NCBI GenBank assembly: GCA_902789445.1
Contig: CADAOB010000004.1
Location: forward strand, 37,368-101,367
DNA length: 64,000 nt
Source: an uncultured Bacteroidia bacterium
GTDB taxonomy: Bacteria > Bacteroidota > Bacteroidia > Bacteroidales > UBA932
Reading direction: 5' to 3'
Of the stretch, positions 26,970-34,818 are shown piece by piece. How positions within the stretch are numbered: the first letter of the stretch is position 1; each line of letters opens with the position of its first letter. Below the pieces are notes generated by a model. It did not search any database. It was not told where the DNA came from and worked only from the letters and a program-made list of their open reading frames with translations. The position numbers and the translations under genes were made by a program.

Positions 26970-29015
26970 ATGGCTATGGCGGTGGAGAAGAGATATGTCG
27001 AGGTGCTGCTGCCTCTGAAACTGAGAAAGACGCTGACTTACAGGCTGGACGGCGAAATCGTGCCGGGCAGTTGGGTGCAGGTGCCCCTGCGCGGGCATCC
27101 TGCGCTCGGTATCGTGGAGCGGGTGCACGAGAGCGCACCCGCCGGAGTCCGCCTCTCGGCGATCGAGGCGGTGACCGCCGTATTGGACAAGCCGGCCGTT
27201 TCGTCCGATGAGCTGGCTTTCTGGCATACCATCGCCGATTACTATCTCTGTACGCCCGGCGAAGTGTTCAAGGCCGCCTATAATGCCGGCCTGCAGCGCC
27301 AGATGCTCCAGCCCGACAAGCTCAAAAAAACAAAGACTGCCCGGCGGGAGCGCAAAACCCCGGAAGCGGCCGGGGCGTCCGGATACCCGCTCAATCCCCT
27401 GTCCGAAAGCCAACAAGCCGCACTCGCACAAGTCCGTCAGGGCTTTGCCGCCGGCAAACCGGTGCTGCTGCACGGGGCCACCGGCAGCGGCAAGACCGAA
27501 CTTTATCTCCAGCTGGCCGCCGAGCAACTGGCCGCCGGCCGGGACGTACTCTATCTCGTACCGGAAATCGCCATTTCCAAACAACTGCAGCAGCGCATCG
27601 AAGCCGTTTTCGGCGACCGGCTCCTGGTATTCCACTCCCGGACCACCGTGCCGCAGCGCTACAAAGTCATCGAAACGCTCCGGCATGATCCGTCACCCCG
27701 CATCGTGCTGGGCACCCGCTCAGCCGTCTTCCTCCCCCTACGCCAGACGGGACTGGTCATCATCGACGAGGAGCACGACCGCTCCTACAAACAGGATGAT
27801 ACCGCTCCGCGCTACAACGGCCGCGATGCTGCCCTGATGCTGGCCGCCCAACGGCATGCATCCGTCATCCTGGGCAGCGCAACGCCTTCCTGCGAGGCGC
27901 TCTTCAATGTGGAAACCAAGAAATTCGCCCTGGCCCGCCTGCCGGAGCGCTACCACGGCGGCGCAGACCCGAAGATCGAGATCATCGACACGGCCAAGGC
28001 CCGGCGGCTGGGCAACATGCAGGGTTCCTTCTCCCGGAAACTCCTCAAGGAGATGGCCGCGACGCTGGAAGGCGGGAAACAGGTGCTGGTCTTCCGTTCG
28101 CGCCGCGCCTATGCGCCGACGGTCCAGTGCGAAGCCTGCGGCGAAGTGGTGATGTGCCCGCACTGTCATGTGGCCCTGAGCTACCACAAGTTCAACAGCA
28201 GTCTGTCCTGCCACTACTGCGGCTATCACAGGCCCTACACGCTGCGCTGCCCCTCCTGCTCAGAAGTGGCGCTGGCCGAGCGGGGTGCCGGTACGGAACG
28301 CCTCGAAGAAGAACTGCGGGAAGCTTTTCCCGACAAACGCATCGAACGCTTCGACGCCGATACGACCGAGCGCAAGACCGCTGCCGACCGGCTGATCCGC
28401 GACTTTGCCGCCGGGAACATCGACATCCTGGTCGGGACGCAGATGATCACCAAAGGTTTTGACTTCGAACGCCTGGCCCTGGTGGTCCTGGTCAGTGCGG
28501 ACAGCCTTTTCGCCGTCCAGGACTTCCGCAGCGACGAACGGGCCTTCCAGCTGCTGACCCAGCTGATGGGCCGCTCGGGCCGGCGGGGCGAGCAGGGGCG
28601 GATCGTCATCCAGACCTTCCAGCCGGAGCATCCGGTGCTGCAGCGGCTGTTGCAGGGCGGCACGCAGGCCGATGCCGGTACGACAGCCCTGCTGGCCGAA
28701 CGCAAGGCTTTCCAGTATCCGCCCTACGTGCGGATGATTTCCCTCACTGTGAAAGACCACTACGAAGGCCGTCTCTGGAATGTATGCCGGCTCATCCAGG
28801 AAGCCGCCCAGGCGGTCGGCATCGCAGAAATGGCCGGTCCAGTCACCCCGGCGGTCGATGTCGTAGCCGGAGAGCATATCGCCCAGTTCTGGATCAAGCT
28901 GCCCCGTACCCGCAACCTGGCGGCCACCAAACGCGCCCTGTACGCGCGGATTGACCAGATCGATCAGGATTTCCGGGGCCAGACCGCCATCGTCATCGAC
29001 GTAGATCCCATGTAG
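26970..29015 (+). CDS. priA: primosomal replication-restart helicase PriA
   Basis: Replication-fork restart helicase (681 aa, somewhat short against the usual 730-830). An N-terminal DNA-binding domain (KRYVEVLLPLKLRKTLTYRL) is followed by Walker A GATGSGKT (169-176) and DEEH (266-269). The zinc-binding cysteine ladder (CEACGEVVMCPHCH...CHYCG...CPSC, about 390-430) sits between the two helicase lobes, with QLMGRSGRRG in the second. The shortening seems to be in the linker after the N-terminal domain. Only six bases separate its stop from the next ATG, so the TerB cassette downstream is probably co-transcribed with it. A TATTTTCG box at 26938-26945 may be its promoter. Confidence 0.94.
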   Translation: MAMAVEKRYVEVLLPLKLRKTLTYRLDGEIVPGSWVQVPLRGHPALGIVERVHESAPAGVRLSAIEAVTAVLDKPAVSSDELAFWHTIADYYLCTPGEVFKAAYNAGLQRQMLQPDKLKKTKTARRERKTPEAAGASGYPLNPLSESQQAALAQVRQGFAAGKPVLLHGATGSGKTELYLQLAAEQLAAGRDVLYLVPEIAISKQLQQRIEAVFGDRLLVFHSRTTVPQRYKVIETLRHDPSPRIVLGTRSAVFLPLRQTGLVIIDEEHDRSYKQDDTAPRYNGRDAALMLAAQRHASVILGSATPSCEALFNVETKKFALARLPERYHGGADPKIEIIDTAKARRLGNMQGSFSRKLLKEMAATLEGGKQVLVFRSRRAYAPTVQCEACGEVVMCPHCHVALSYHKFNSSLSCHYCGYHRPYTLRCPSCSEVALAERGAGTERLEEELREAFPDKRIERFDADTTERKTAADRLIRDFAAGNIDILVGTQMITKGFDFERLALVVLVSADSLFAVQDFRSDERAFQLLTQLMGRSGRRGEQGRIVIQTFQPEHPVLQRLLQGGTQADAGTTALLAERKAFQYPPYVRMISLTVKDHYEGRLWNVCRLIQEAAQAVGIAEMAGPVTPAVDVVAGEHIAQFWIKLPRTRNLAATKRALYARIDQIDQDFRGQTAIVIDVDPM

Positions 29016-29021
29016 CCGGCC

Positions 29022-30500
29022 ATGAACCTGCAGGAACTCATCCAATATGTCAAGGAAAAGAGCGGCTACACGCTCATCCTGGGTTCGCAGTTGCCCCCGG
29101 CGGCGCCTGTCTATCAGGACACGCCCATCTCGCCGGCGGGAACGCTGTCCGGGCCGGATGATCCCGCAGTCCCCGCCCGCATCCGGGAGATGCTGGCCCT
29201 GTACGATTATGGCGACGGCTCGAACGCCCAGCGCGTGCTGAATTTCTACCGGCAGGGCAAATTCATGGAGCATTACGAAGATGACGCGCCCTGGGAGGGG
29301 GAATTCAAACGCTACTTCCCGACTTACCACGACCTCAACATCCGGCAACTGCGCGGCTATTTTACCTGGCGGACCCAGTACAGGAAAGGCAATCTGCTGC
29401 CGGTGGCCACTTCCCTGGCCTATCTGTATGTCTATGAGCTGCTCAACGGCATCGGGACCGAATCGGCGGAAGACGGCTTGCAGAAGCTGGAAGCCTTCGA
29501 ACACGACTACATCGACCACGGTCCCGGAAACCCGGCGATGAAGCGGAACCTCCACCGCTGGATGTTGGAGTTTGCGGTGCTGGGCGGGCTCCCGGCTGAA
29601 CGGTTCACCGCCTATCTGAATCCTGAAAAGATCCAGTTCGACCAGGCGCTTTCCACCCTGCAGAAAGCCGCAGACTGCCCGGACGAAGCCGTGGTACAAG
29701 CACTCCGGCTGCTCGCCGGCAAAAAAGACACGGGCCCGGCCGACCCGCAGTTCCAGCACCTGCTGGCCGGAACCTGGCGGCTTGCGGCAGACAAACTATT
29801 CCCGGCCTGCTTCGGCCAGGCGAAACCCTATGTCTGGCATCCGCTCTACAATGCGGTCTATTACAAGGAAAAAGAAGAACCCGACAGAAGCGTTTCCGTC
29901 AACGACTGCCGGATGTTCTACTGCCGCGACGGCATCTGGCACGAACTGCGGCATGAAAGGCTGTTCTTTGACCTGCAGCGCCTGGGGGCCTTCCTCCACC
30001 GGACGGAATGCAGCCTGCGCCGCTATCTCAAGACCGGACATTACCTGAAAGAGAAGCCGGAAGAAGCCTGGGCACTGCCCTATGTCGATGCCGTGATTGC
30101 CGCAGACAGGCGGGAGAAGGAAGAGGCCGCGCGCCCGAAGATCGACATCCATCTGGAGCGGCTGGATCACATCCGGGAGGATGCCGCAGCGACCAGGGAG
30201 AGCCTGCTGACGGCAGAAGAGATCGACGAGATTCCCGGTCAAGCCGGGAATGACGGGGAACCGGCCGGAAGTATTGAAGGGCTCAACGGGCAGCTGGCGG
30301 ACGTCCTGCTGATGCTGCTGCGGGGGCAGTCGCCCGAAAGCTTGCTGCGGGAGCGGCACCTGATGCCGTCGGTCGTAGCCGACAGCCTCAACGAAGCCTT
30401 CTTCGACGAGATCGGCGACAATGTGGTCGAATGTGACGGAGGAACGCTCAGCCTGGTGGAAGACTATCGGGAAGATATCAAACAACTGCTTGAAATATAA
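29022..30500 (+). CDS. TerB-N/TerB-C domain protein
   Basis: A 492-aa protein whose segment at about 75-165 carries the TerB-N pattern: FYRQGKFMEHYEDD, RYFPTYHDLNIRQLRGYFTW and SLAYLYVYELLNGIG. The C-terminal third, with KIDIHLERLDHIREDAAATR and an acidic end, matches TerB-C. The classical TerB domain between them is not evident. Such proteins are known from proposed Ter-linked DNA-processing operons together with an ATPase and a helicase, as here. The acidic residues suggest metal or nucleic-acid contacts. Residues about 404-411 (IPGQAGND) come from a palindromic repeat inserted in frame. It begins six bases after priA and ends five bases before the ATPase gene. Confidence 0.82.
   Translation: MNLQELIQYVKEKSGYTLILGSQLPPAAPVYQDTPISPAGTLSGPDDPAVPARIREMLALYDYGDGSNAQRVLNFYRQGKFMEHYEDDAPWEGEFKRYFPTYHDLNIRQLRGYFTWRTQYRKGNLLPVATSLAYLYVYELLNGIGTESAEDGLQKLEAFEHDYIDHGPGNPAMKRNLHRWMLEFAVLGGLPAERFTAYLNPEKIQFDQALSTLQKAADCPDEAVVQALRLLAGKKDTGPADPQFQHLLAGTWRLAADKLFPACFGQAKPYVWHPLYNAVYYKEKEEPDRSVSVNDCRMFYCRDGIWHELRHERLFFDLQRLGAFLHRTECSLRRYLKTGHYLKEKPEEAWALPYVDAVIAADRREKEEAARPKIDIHLERLDHIREDAAATRESLLTAEEIDEIPGQAGNDGEPAGSIEGLNGQLADVLLMLLRGQSPESLLRERHLMPSVVADSLNEAFFDEIGDNVVECDGGTLSLVEDYREDIKQLLEI
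30231..30251. repeat. palindromic repeat inside the TerB-N/TerB-C gene
   Basis: ATTCCCGG and CCGGGAAT (8-base arms, TCAAG loop) encode the low-complexity peptide IPGQAGND. The sequence resembles dispersed palindromic elements seen in many bacterial genomes. It sits between two well-conserved domains, where an in-frame insertion is tolerable. Confidence 0.6.
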
Positions 30501-30505
30501 ATCGC

Positions 30506-31837
30506 ATGAACGAAGATACACGAAAGGTTCCCAGACGGATTGCACAGACGGTGCTCGGCTCGCTCAAAGGCGGCGTCGTACCGCGCATCGGTCTCCCCTA
30601 CATCACGGTCGGCCGGAAAAACGAAATCGAGGCCCTGCTCCACGACGTGGAAATCATCGCCGAGGGCGGCGCCTCATTCCGCTTCATCGTCGGCCGTTAC
30701 GGTTCTGGCAAGAGCTTTCTCCTGCAGACCATCCGCAACTATGTCATGGACCGCGGTTTCATCGTGGCCGACGCCGACCTTTCGCCGGAGCGCCGGCTGC
30801 AGGGCACCCGCGGGCAGGGACTGGCCACCTACCGGGAGCTGATCGGCAACCTGGCCACGAAAACCAGGCCCGAAGGCGGTGCGCTGAGCCTCATCCTGGA
30901 CCGCTGGATCAACAACGTGCAGTCGGAGGCCGTACAGGAGACGGGGCTGACGCCCGGCGATCCGGCCTTGACGGCCGCCGTGGACAAGAAGATCTACGCC
31001 GTGACCGCATCCCTCCGCGAACTGGTGCACGGATTCGAATTCGCCCGGCTGGTTTCGATCTACTACCATGCCTATCTGGCAGGCGACGACGAGACCAAGG
31101 CCAAGGTCATCCGCTGGTTCCGCGCCGAATACAATCTCAAGAAAGAAGCAAAGGAAGAACTGGGCGTCAACCTCGTCATCACCGACGACGACTGGTACGA
31201 ATACCTGAAGCTCTTCGCCACCTTCTTCCGGCTGGCCGGCTATGCCGGGATGATGGTCATGATCGACGAACTGGTGAACATCTACAAGATACCCAACGCC
31301 ATCACACGGCAGTACAACTACGAAAAGATGCTCACCATGTACAACGACACGCTGCAGGGCAAGGCCAAATACCTGGGCTTCATCATGGGCGCCACGCCAC
31401 AGGCCCTGGAGGACAAACGCCGGGGCATCTACAGCTACGAAGCGCTCCGCTCGCGCCTGGCGGAAGGCAAATTCTCCCGGCCGGGCGCCCGCGACCTCCT
31501 GTCGCCCGTCATCCGGCTGGAGCCACTCACGCCCGAGGAGATGCTGGTCCTGTGCGAAAAACTCGCCGATATGCACGCGGGGCTGTACAACTACCCGCGC
31601 CGCGTCGTCACCGACGATCTGGCCGTTTTCATCAAGATCGAATACGGCCGCATCGGCGCCGACCAGAACATCACCCCGCGCGAGGTCATCCGCGACTTCA
31701 TCGAACTGCTCGACCTGCTTTACCAGAATCCTTCGCTGGAGCCGGTCACCCTCCTGCAGTCCGACCAGTTCAGCTATGCCCAGTCGGAGGCCGTGTCGGA
31801 CCAGGCCGACGAAGGGTTTGTGGAATTCACCATCTGA
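30506..31837 (+). CDS. BrxD-like (DUF2791) P-loop ATPase
   Basis: A 443-aa AAA-type ATPase resembling the DUF2791 family that includes BREX BrxD. Walker A GRYGSGKS (63-70) follows the VGRKNEIEALLHDVEII entry helix. Walker B is MMVMIDELVNI (about 249-259), and GATPQALEDKRRGIYSYEALRSRL is a sensor/arginine region typical of the family. It is usually found next to an Lhr-like helicase, which is the next gene here. It probably loads or powers the helicase on DNA. No PglX, PglZ or BrxC homologue is in the window, so this is not a complete BREX locus. Spacing to both neighbours is 5 and 12 bases. Confidence 0.85.
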   Translation: MNEDTRKVPRRIAQTVLGSLKGGVVPRIGLPYITVGRKNEIEALLHDVEIIAEGGASFRFIVGRYGSGKSFLLQTIRNYVMDRGFIVADADLSPERRLQGTRGQGLATYRELIGNLATKTRPEGGALSLILDRWINNVQSEAVQETGLTPGDPALTAAVDKKIYAVTASLRELVHGFEFARLVSIYYHAYLAGDDETKAKVIRWFRAEYNLKKEAKEELGVNLVITDDDWYEYLKLFATFFRLAGYAGMMVMIDELVNIYKIPNAITRQYNYEKMLTMYNDTLQGKAKYLGFIMGATPQALEDKRRGIYSYEALRSRLAEGKFSRPGARDLLSPVIRLEPLTPEEMLVLCEKLADMHAGLYNYPRRVVTDDLAVFIKIEYGRIGADQNITPREVIRDFIELLDLLYQNPSLEPVTLLQSDQFSYAQSEAVSDQADEGFVEFTI

Positions 31838-31849
31838 CAGGGTTGCACC

Positions 31850-34087
31850 ATGAATGTTTTCGGACGATATGCTCCTTTCATCCAGGACTTCATCTACCGC
31901 TCGGGCTGGAAGACGCTCCGCGGCGTGCAGAATGCGGCCGGCGATGCCATTTTCGGCACGGAGGACAATGTGCTGCTGACCGCATCCACGGCATCCGGCA
32001 AGACGGAGGCTGCCTTCTTCCCGATCCTGACCCTGCTGGATGAGAATCCGTCACAGACCGTCGGCGTACTCTACATAGCGCCGCTCAAGGCGCTGATAAA
32101 CGACCAGTTCGGCCGCCTCGACGAATTGTGCCAGGAAGTCGGCATTCCCGTCACCCGCTGGCACGGCGACGTGCCGCAGACGCAGAAGCGGCGGCTGCTC
32201 CGCAAGCCCGCCGGGATCCTGCAGATCACGCCCGAATCGCTGGAATCGCTGCTGATCAACAAGCACATGGAGATTCCTTCGCTCTTCGGCGACCTGCGCT
32301 TTGTCGTCATCGACGAGATCCATTCGCTGCTGCGCGGCGACCGGGGCCTGCAGACCTTCTGCCTGATCGAGCGGCTCTGCCGGATTGCCAGCTGCAAGCC
32401 GCGGCGCATCGGCCTGTCGGCCACCCTCGGCAATCCCGAGGCGGCCGGCGCGTTTCTGGCAGCAGGCAGCGGCCGGGGGACCATCATTCCGAAATTTGAC
32501 GGCGGCAAGGAAGTCTGGCGCCTGTCGATGGAGCATTTCTACAACAGCGGTCCGCAGGCCGACGACAAGCGCGAGCCTGCCACCGAAGCGCTGGAGGTGG
32601 AAGCCCCCACCGACACCGCGCCGACGGCCGCCGATCCGGGCATCGGCTATATCTTCGAGCATACGCGGGGCAAGAAATGCCTGATATTCACCAATTCCCG
32701 TGAAGAATGCGAGTCGGTCTGCCAGCATCTGCGCCAATACTGCGAGGTGCAGCACGAACCCGACCGCTTCCTCATCCACCACGGCAATCTCTCGGCTTCC
32801 TACCGTGAGAGCGCGGAAGAAGACATGAAGGACGACGACTCGCTGATGTCGGTCTGCGCCACCGCCACCCTGGAGCTGGGCATCGACATCGGGCGGCTGG
32901 AGCGGGCTTTCCACATCGATGCGCCCTTCACCGTGTCGGGATTCCTGCAGCGGCTGGGCCGCACGGGCCGGCGCGGCGCTCCTTCCGAGATGTGGTTCGT
33001 CATGCGCGAAGAGCATCCCGAAGCGCGGGCGATGCTGCCCGACATGATTCCCTGGTACCTGATCCAGGGCATCGCGCTGGTGCAACTCTATATCGAAGAA
33101 CGCTTCGTGGAGCCGCCGCGTACGGAGCGGCTGCCCTTCAGCCTGCTTTACCACCAGACGATGAGCACGCTGGCCTCCTGCGGCGAAATGACGCCGGCGG
33201 AACTGGCCTCGCGGGTCCTTCCCCTCTCCTGCTTCCACCGCATCACGCAGGATGACTACCGTGTGCTGCTGCGTCATCTGCTGGAAAAAGGGCATCTCCA
33301 ACGGACGGAAAACGGCGGCCTGATCGTCGGGCTGACCGGCGAGCGGATCGTGAACAACTTCAAGTTCTACGCTGTTTTCCAAGAGAATGTCGAATACACC
33401 GTCCGCGCAGGTTCCGAGCAGCTGGGCACCATCGTCAAACCACCGCCAGTAGGCGACAAAATCGCCATTGCCGGCCGGGTGTGGGTCGTGGAGGAGGTGG
33501 ACCACCAGCGCCACGAAGTCTATTGCACACTGGTCAAAGGCCTGATTCCGGCCTACTTCGGCGATGTGGCCGGCGACATCCATACGCGCATCCTGGAGCG
33601 GATGTACCGCGTGCTGGCCGAAGCGCAGACCTATCCTTATCTGATGCGCCACGCCGTCAGCCGCCTGCAGGAAGCGCGGGAGACTTTCCAGAAGTCCGGG
33701 ATGCAGAACCAGCCGCTCGTCCATCTGGGCGGCAAGATGTGGGCGCTCTTCCCCTGGCTGGGCACCTATGCCTTCATCACGCTGGAGCGCTTCCTGAAGA
33801 TCCGCTGTGCAAAACGGCTGGGGCTCAAGGGGCTAAGCCCTTCACGCCCCTACTGGATGCAGTTCACGATGCAGGTCGGCGAAGCTGATTTCTACCGGAT
33901 TGTCGCCGAAGAGGCCGTCCGGCCGTTCGACCCGCTGGAACTGGTCTATCCGAACGAGAACCCCGTCTTCGAAAAATATGACGAATTCGTCCCGGAGGAA
34001 CTCGTCCGCAAAGGCTTCGCCCTTGGCGTCCTCGATTTCGAGTCCGTCAAGAAGCGCGTCCTGGGCTGGCATCAAGCCGGCTGCTAA
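31850..34087 (+). CDS. Lhr-like superfamily 2 (DEAD/DEAH) helicase
   Basis: A 745-aa superfamily-2 helicase: Walker A TASTASGKTEAAF (45-57), IAPLKALINDQ (motif Ia), ITPESLESLL, Walker B VVIDEIHSL, SAT motif GLSATLGN. The second RecA lobe has ATATLELGIDIG and LQRLGRTGRRG. A long C-terminal extension (about 430-745) with beta-rich and winged-helix-like parts resembles the Lhr-core. This matches the helicase (BrxHI-like) that accompanies BrxD-type ATPases. It is the last gene of the priA-TerB-ATPase-helicase run. The sequence beyond its stop contains fossil gene ends, consistent with insertion here. Confidence 0.88.
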   Translation: MNVFGRYAPFIQDFIYRSGWKTLRGVQNAAGDAIFGTEDNVLLTASTASGKTEAAFFPILTLLDENPSQTVGVLYIAPLKALINDQFGRLDELCQEVGIPVTRWHGDVPQTQKRRLLRKPAGILQITPESLESLLINKHMEIPSLFGDLRFVVIDEIHSLLRGDRGLQTFCLIERLCRIASCKPRRIGLSATLGNPEAAGAFLAAGSGRGTIIPKFDGGKEVWRLSMEHFYNSGPQADDKREPATEALEVEAPTDTAPTAADPGIGYIFEHTRGKKCLIFTNSREECESVCQHLRQYCEVQHEPDRFLIHHGNLSASYRESAEEDMKDDDSLMSVCATATLELGIDIGRLERAFHIDAPFTVSGFLQRLGRTGRRGAPSEMWFVMREEHPEARAMLPDMIPWYLIQGIALVQLYIEERFVEPPRTERLPFSLLYHQTMSTLASCGEMTPAELASRVLPLSCFHRITQDDYRVLLRHLLEKGHLQRTENGGLIVGLTGERIVNNFKFYAVFQENVEYTVRAGSEQLGTIVKPPPVGDKIAIAGRVWVVEEVDHQRHEVYCTLVKGLIPAYFGDVAGDIHTRILERMYRVLAEAQTYPYLMRHAVSRLQEARETFQKSGMQNQPLVHLGGKMWALFPWLGTYAFITLERFLKIRCAKRLGLKGLSPSRPYWMQFTMQVGEADFYRIVAEEAVRPFDPLELVYPNENPVFEKYDEFVPEELVRKGFALGVLDFESVKKRVLGWHQAGC

Positions 34088-34131
34088 CGGCGGAAGTTGC
34101 GCGAAGCGAAAGGCAGGCTTACCTCTATTAC
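34084..34131 (-). pseudogene. fossil of an esterase C terminus
   Basis: On the minus strand this reads VIEVSLPFASRNFRR then stop. The intact esterase 2.4 kb away ends LRLSLPFASRNFSR then stop. Nine consecutive residues agree, but nothing upstream continues the gene. It looks like the leftover end of a second copy, possibly truncated when the helicase cassette arrived. Confidence 0.5.
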
Positions 34132-34443
34132 GGTTTATTTTACCTTTTTCCCAGCCGGAAAGAAAAACCCACCCGCCACCTCATCCTGGTCAATGGCCTC
34201 CTCTGGACAGCCATCGGCACGAAGATCACGCTTACGGGAATCCAATGCTACGCAAAGATGGAACACATCCCTTGGTGGTACTTCCTCCTGTCCGCGATGG
34301 TCTCCGCCGGCGTCTTTATGATCCTCAAGCCCGGCAAAAAAAACAGGCTGGTTGTTGCAACGAAAAAATTCTTAATTTTATTAGGAGATATCTTATCTTT
34401 TATCTACCTTTGCAGACAGATGTTTCACCGCAGTAATGAATAA
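34114..34443 (+). pseudogene. 5'-truncated small membrane protein
   Basis: The plus-strand frame reads QAYLYYGLFYLFPSRKEK, then a helix around LILVNGLLWTAIGTKITL and a second helix WYFLLSAMVSAGVFMIL followed by KPGKK. It looks like two membrane helices and a positive tail of a real protein, but no start codon or ribosome-binding site precedes the first segment. The tail past about 34350 runs into the blaI promoter and is not credible. Most likely a gene that lost its front. The gap between the helicase and blaI holds nothing else. Confidence 0.5.
34405..34412 (+). promoter_or_regulatory. blaI promoter box
   Basis: TACCTTTG, 23 bases before the blaI ATG. No close TTTG partner. In BlaI-type systems an operator would overlap this region, but I see no strong dyad. 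Confidence 0.6.
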
Positions 34444-34810
34444 ATTAATGAAACAGCGACTCACAGCGAAAGAAGAGGCCCTGATGAACATCTTCTGGGA
34501 GAAAGGAGACCTCTGCATCCGGGACCTGGTGGAAAGCCTGCCGGAACCCAGACCGAACTACAAGACCGTCGCTACGCAAGTCGGCTTTCTGGAGGACAAG
34601 GGCTTCCTTCGTCGCCGGCCCGTGGCCAACACCTTCATCTACGAAGTAGCCATCTCTGAAAAGGAATACCGGGGCACGGCCATCGGGGACGTGGTCTCGC
34701 GCTACTACCACAACTCGTATGCAAGCCTGGTCTCCCAGTTCGTCGAGGACAGGAAACTCGGCCTGGACGAACTCAAGGCACTGATCAAACAAATTGAAAA
34801 CCAGAAATAA
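34436..34810 (+). CDS. BlaI/MecI-type transcriptional repressor
   Basis: A 124-aa winged-helix repressor: TAKEEALMNIFWEKGDLCIRDLVESL is the DNA-binding start and NYKTVATQVGFLEDKGFLRR the recognition helix. The C-terminal dimerisation part contains the family's AISEKEYRGTAIGDVVSRYY. Its partner sensor-protease gene follows after eight bases. In the known mechanism the protease triggers BlaI cleavage and derepression of the operon. Target genes beyond the pair are unknown. Start at 34436; a second ATG lies 12 bases further on. Confidence 0.92.
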   Translation: MNKLMKQRLTAKEEALMNIFWEKGDLCIRDLVESLPEPRPNYKTVATQVGFLEDKGFLRRRPVANTFIYEVAISEKEYRGTAIGDVVSRYYHNSYASLVSQFVEDRKLGLDELKALIKQIENQK

Positions 34811-34818
34811 GCTGCACA

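Noticed and set aside
33815-33852. A third in-gene palindromic insertion, in the helicase
   Set aside because: Nested arms (GGGGC/GCCCC and AAGG/CCTT) exist, but the encoded stretch LGLKGLSPSRPYW fits the surrounding protein and there is no target-site duplication.
29022-34087. A full BREX locus
   Set aside because: Only a BrxD-like ATPase and an Lhr-like helicase are present. No PglX methyltransferase, PglZ phosphatase, BrxC or BrxA/B is found in the window.
34258-34443. A complete 61-aa membrane protein starting at the ATG at 34258
   Set aside because: Good membrane-protein sequence continues upstream of that ATG, and the last 25 or so residues overlap the blaI promoter, so it is better read as a truncated remnant.
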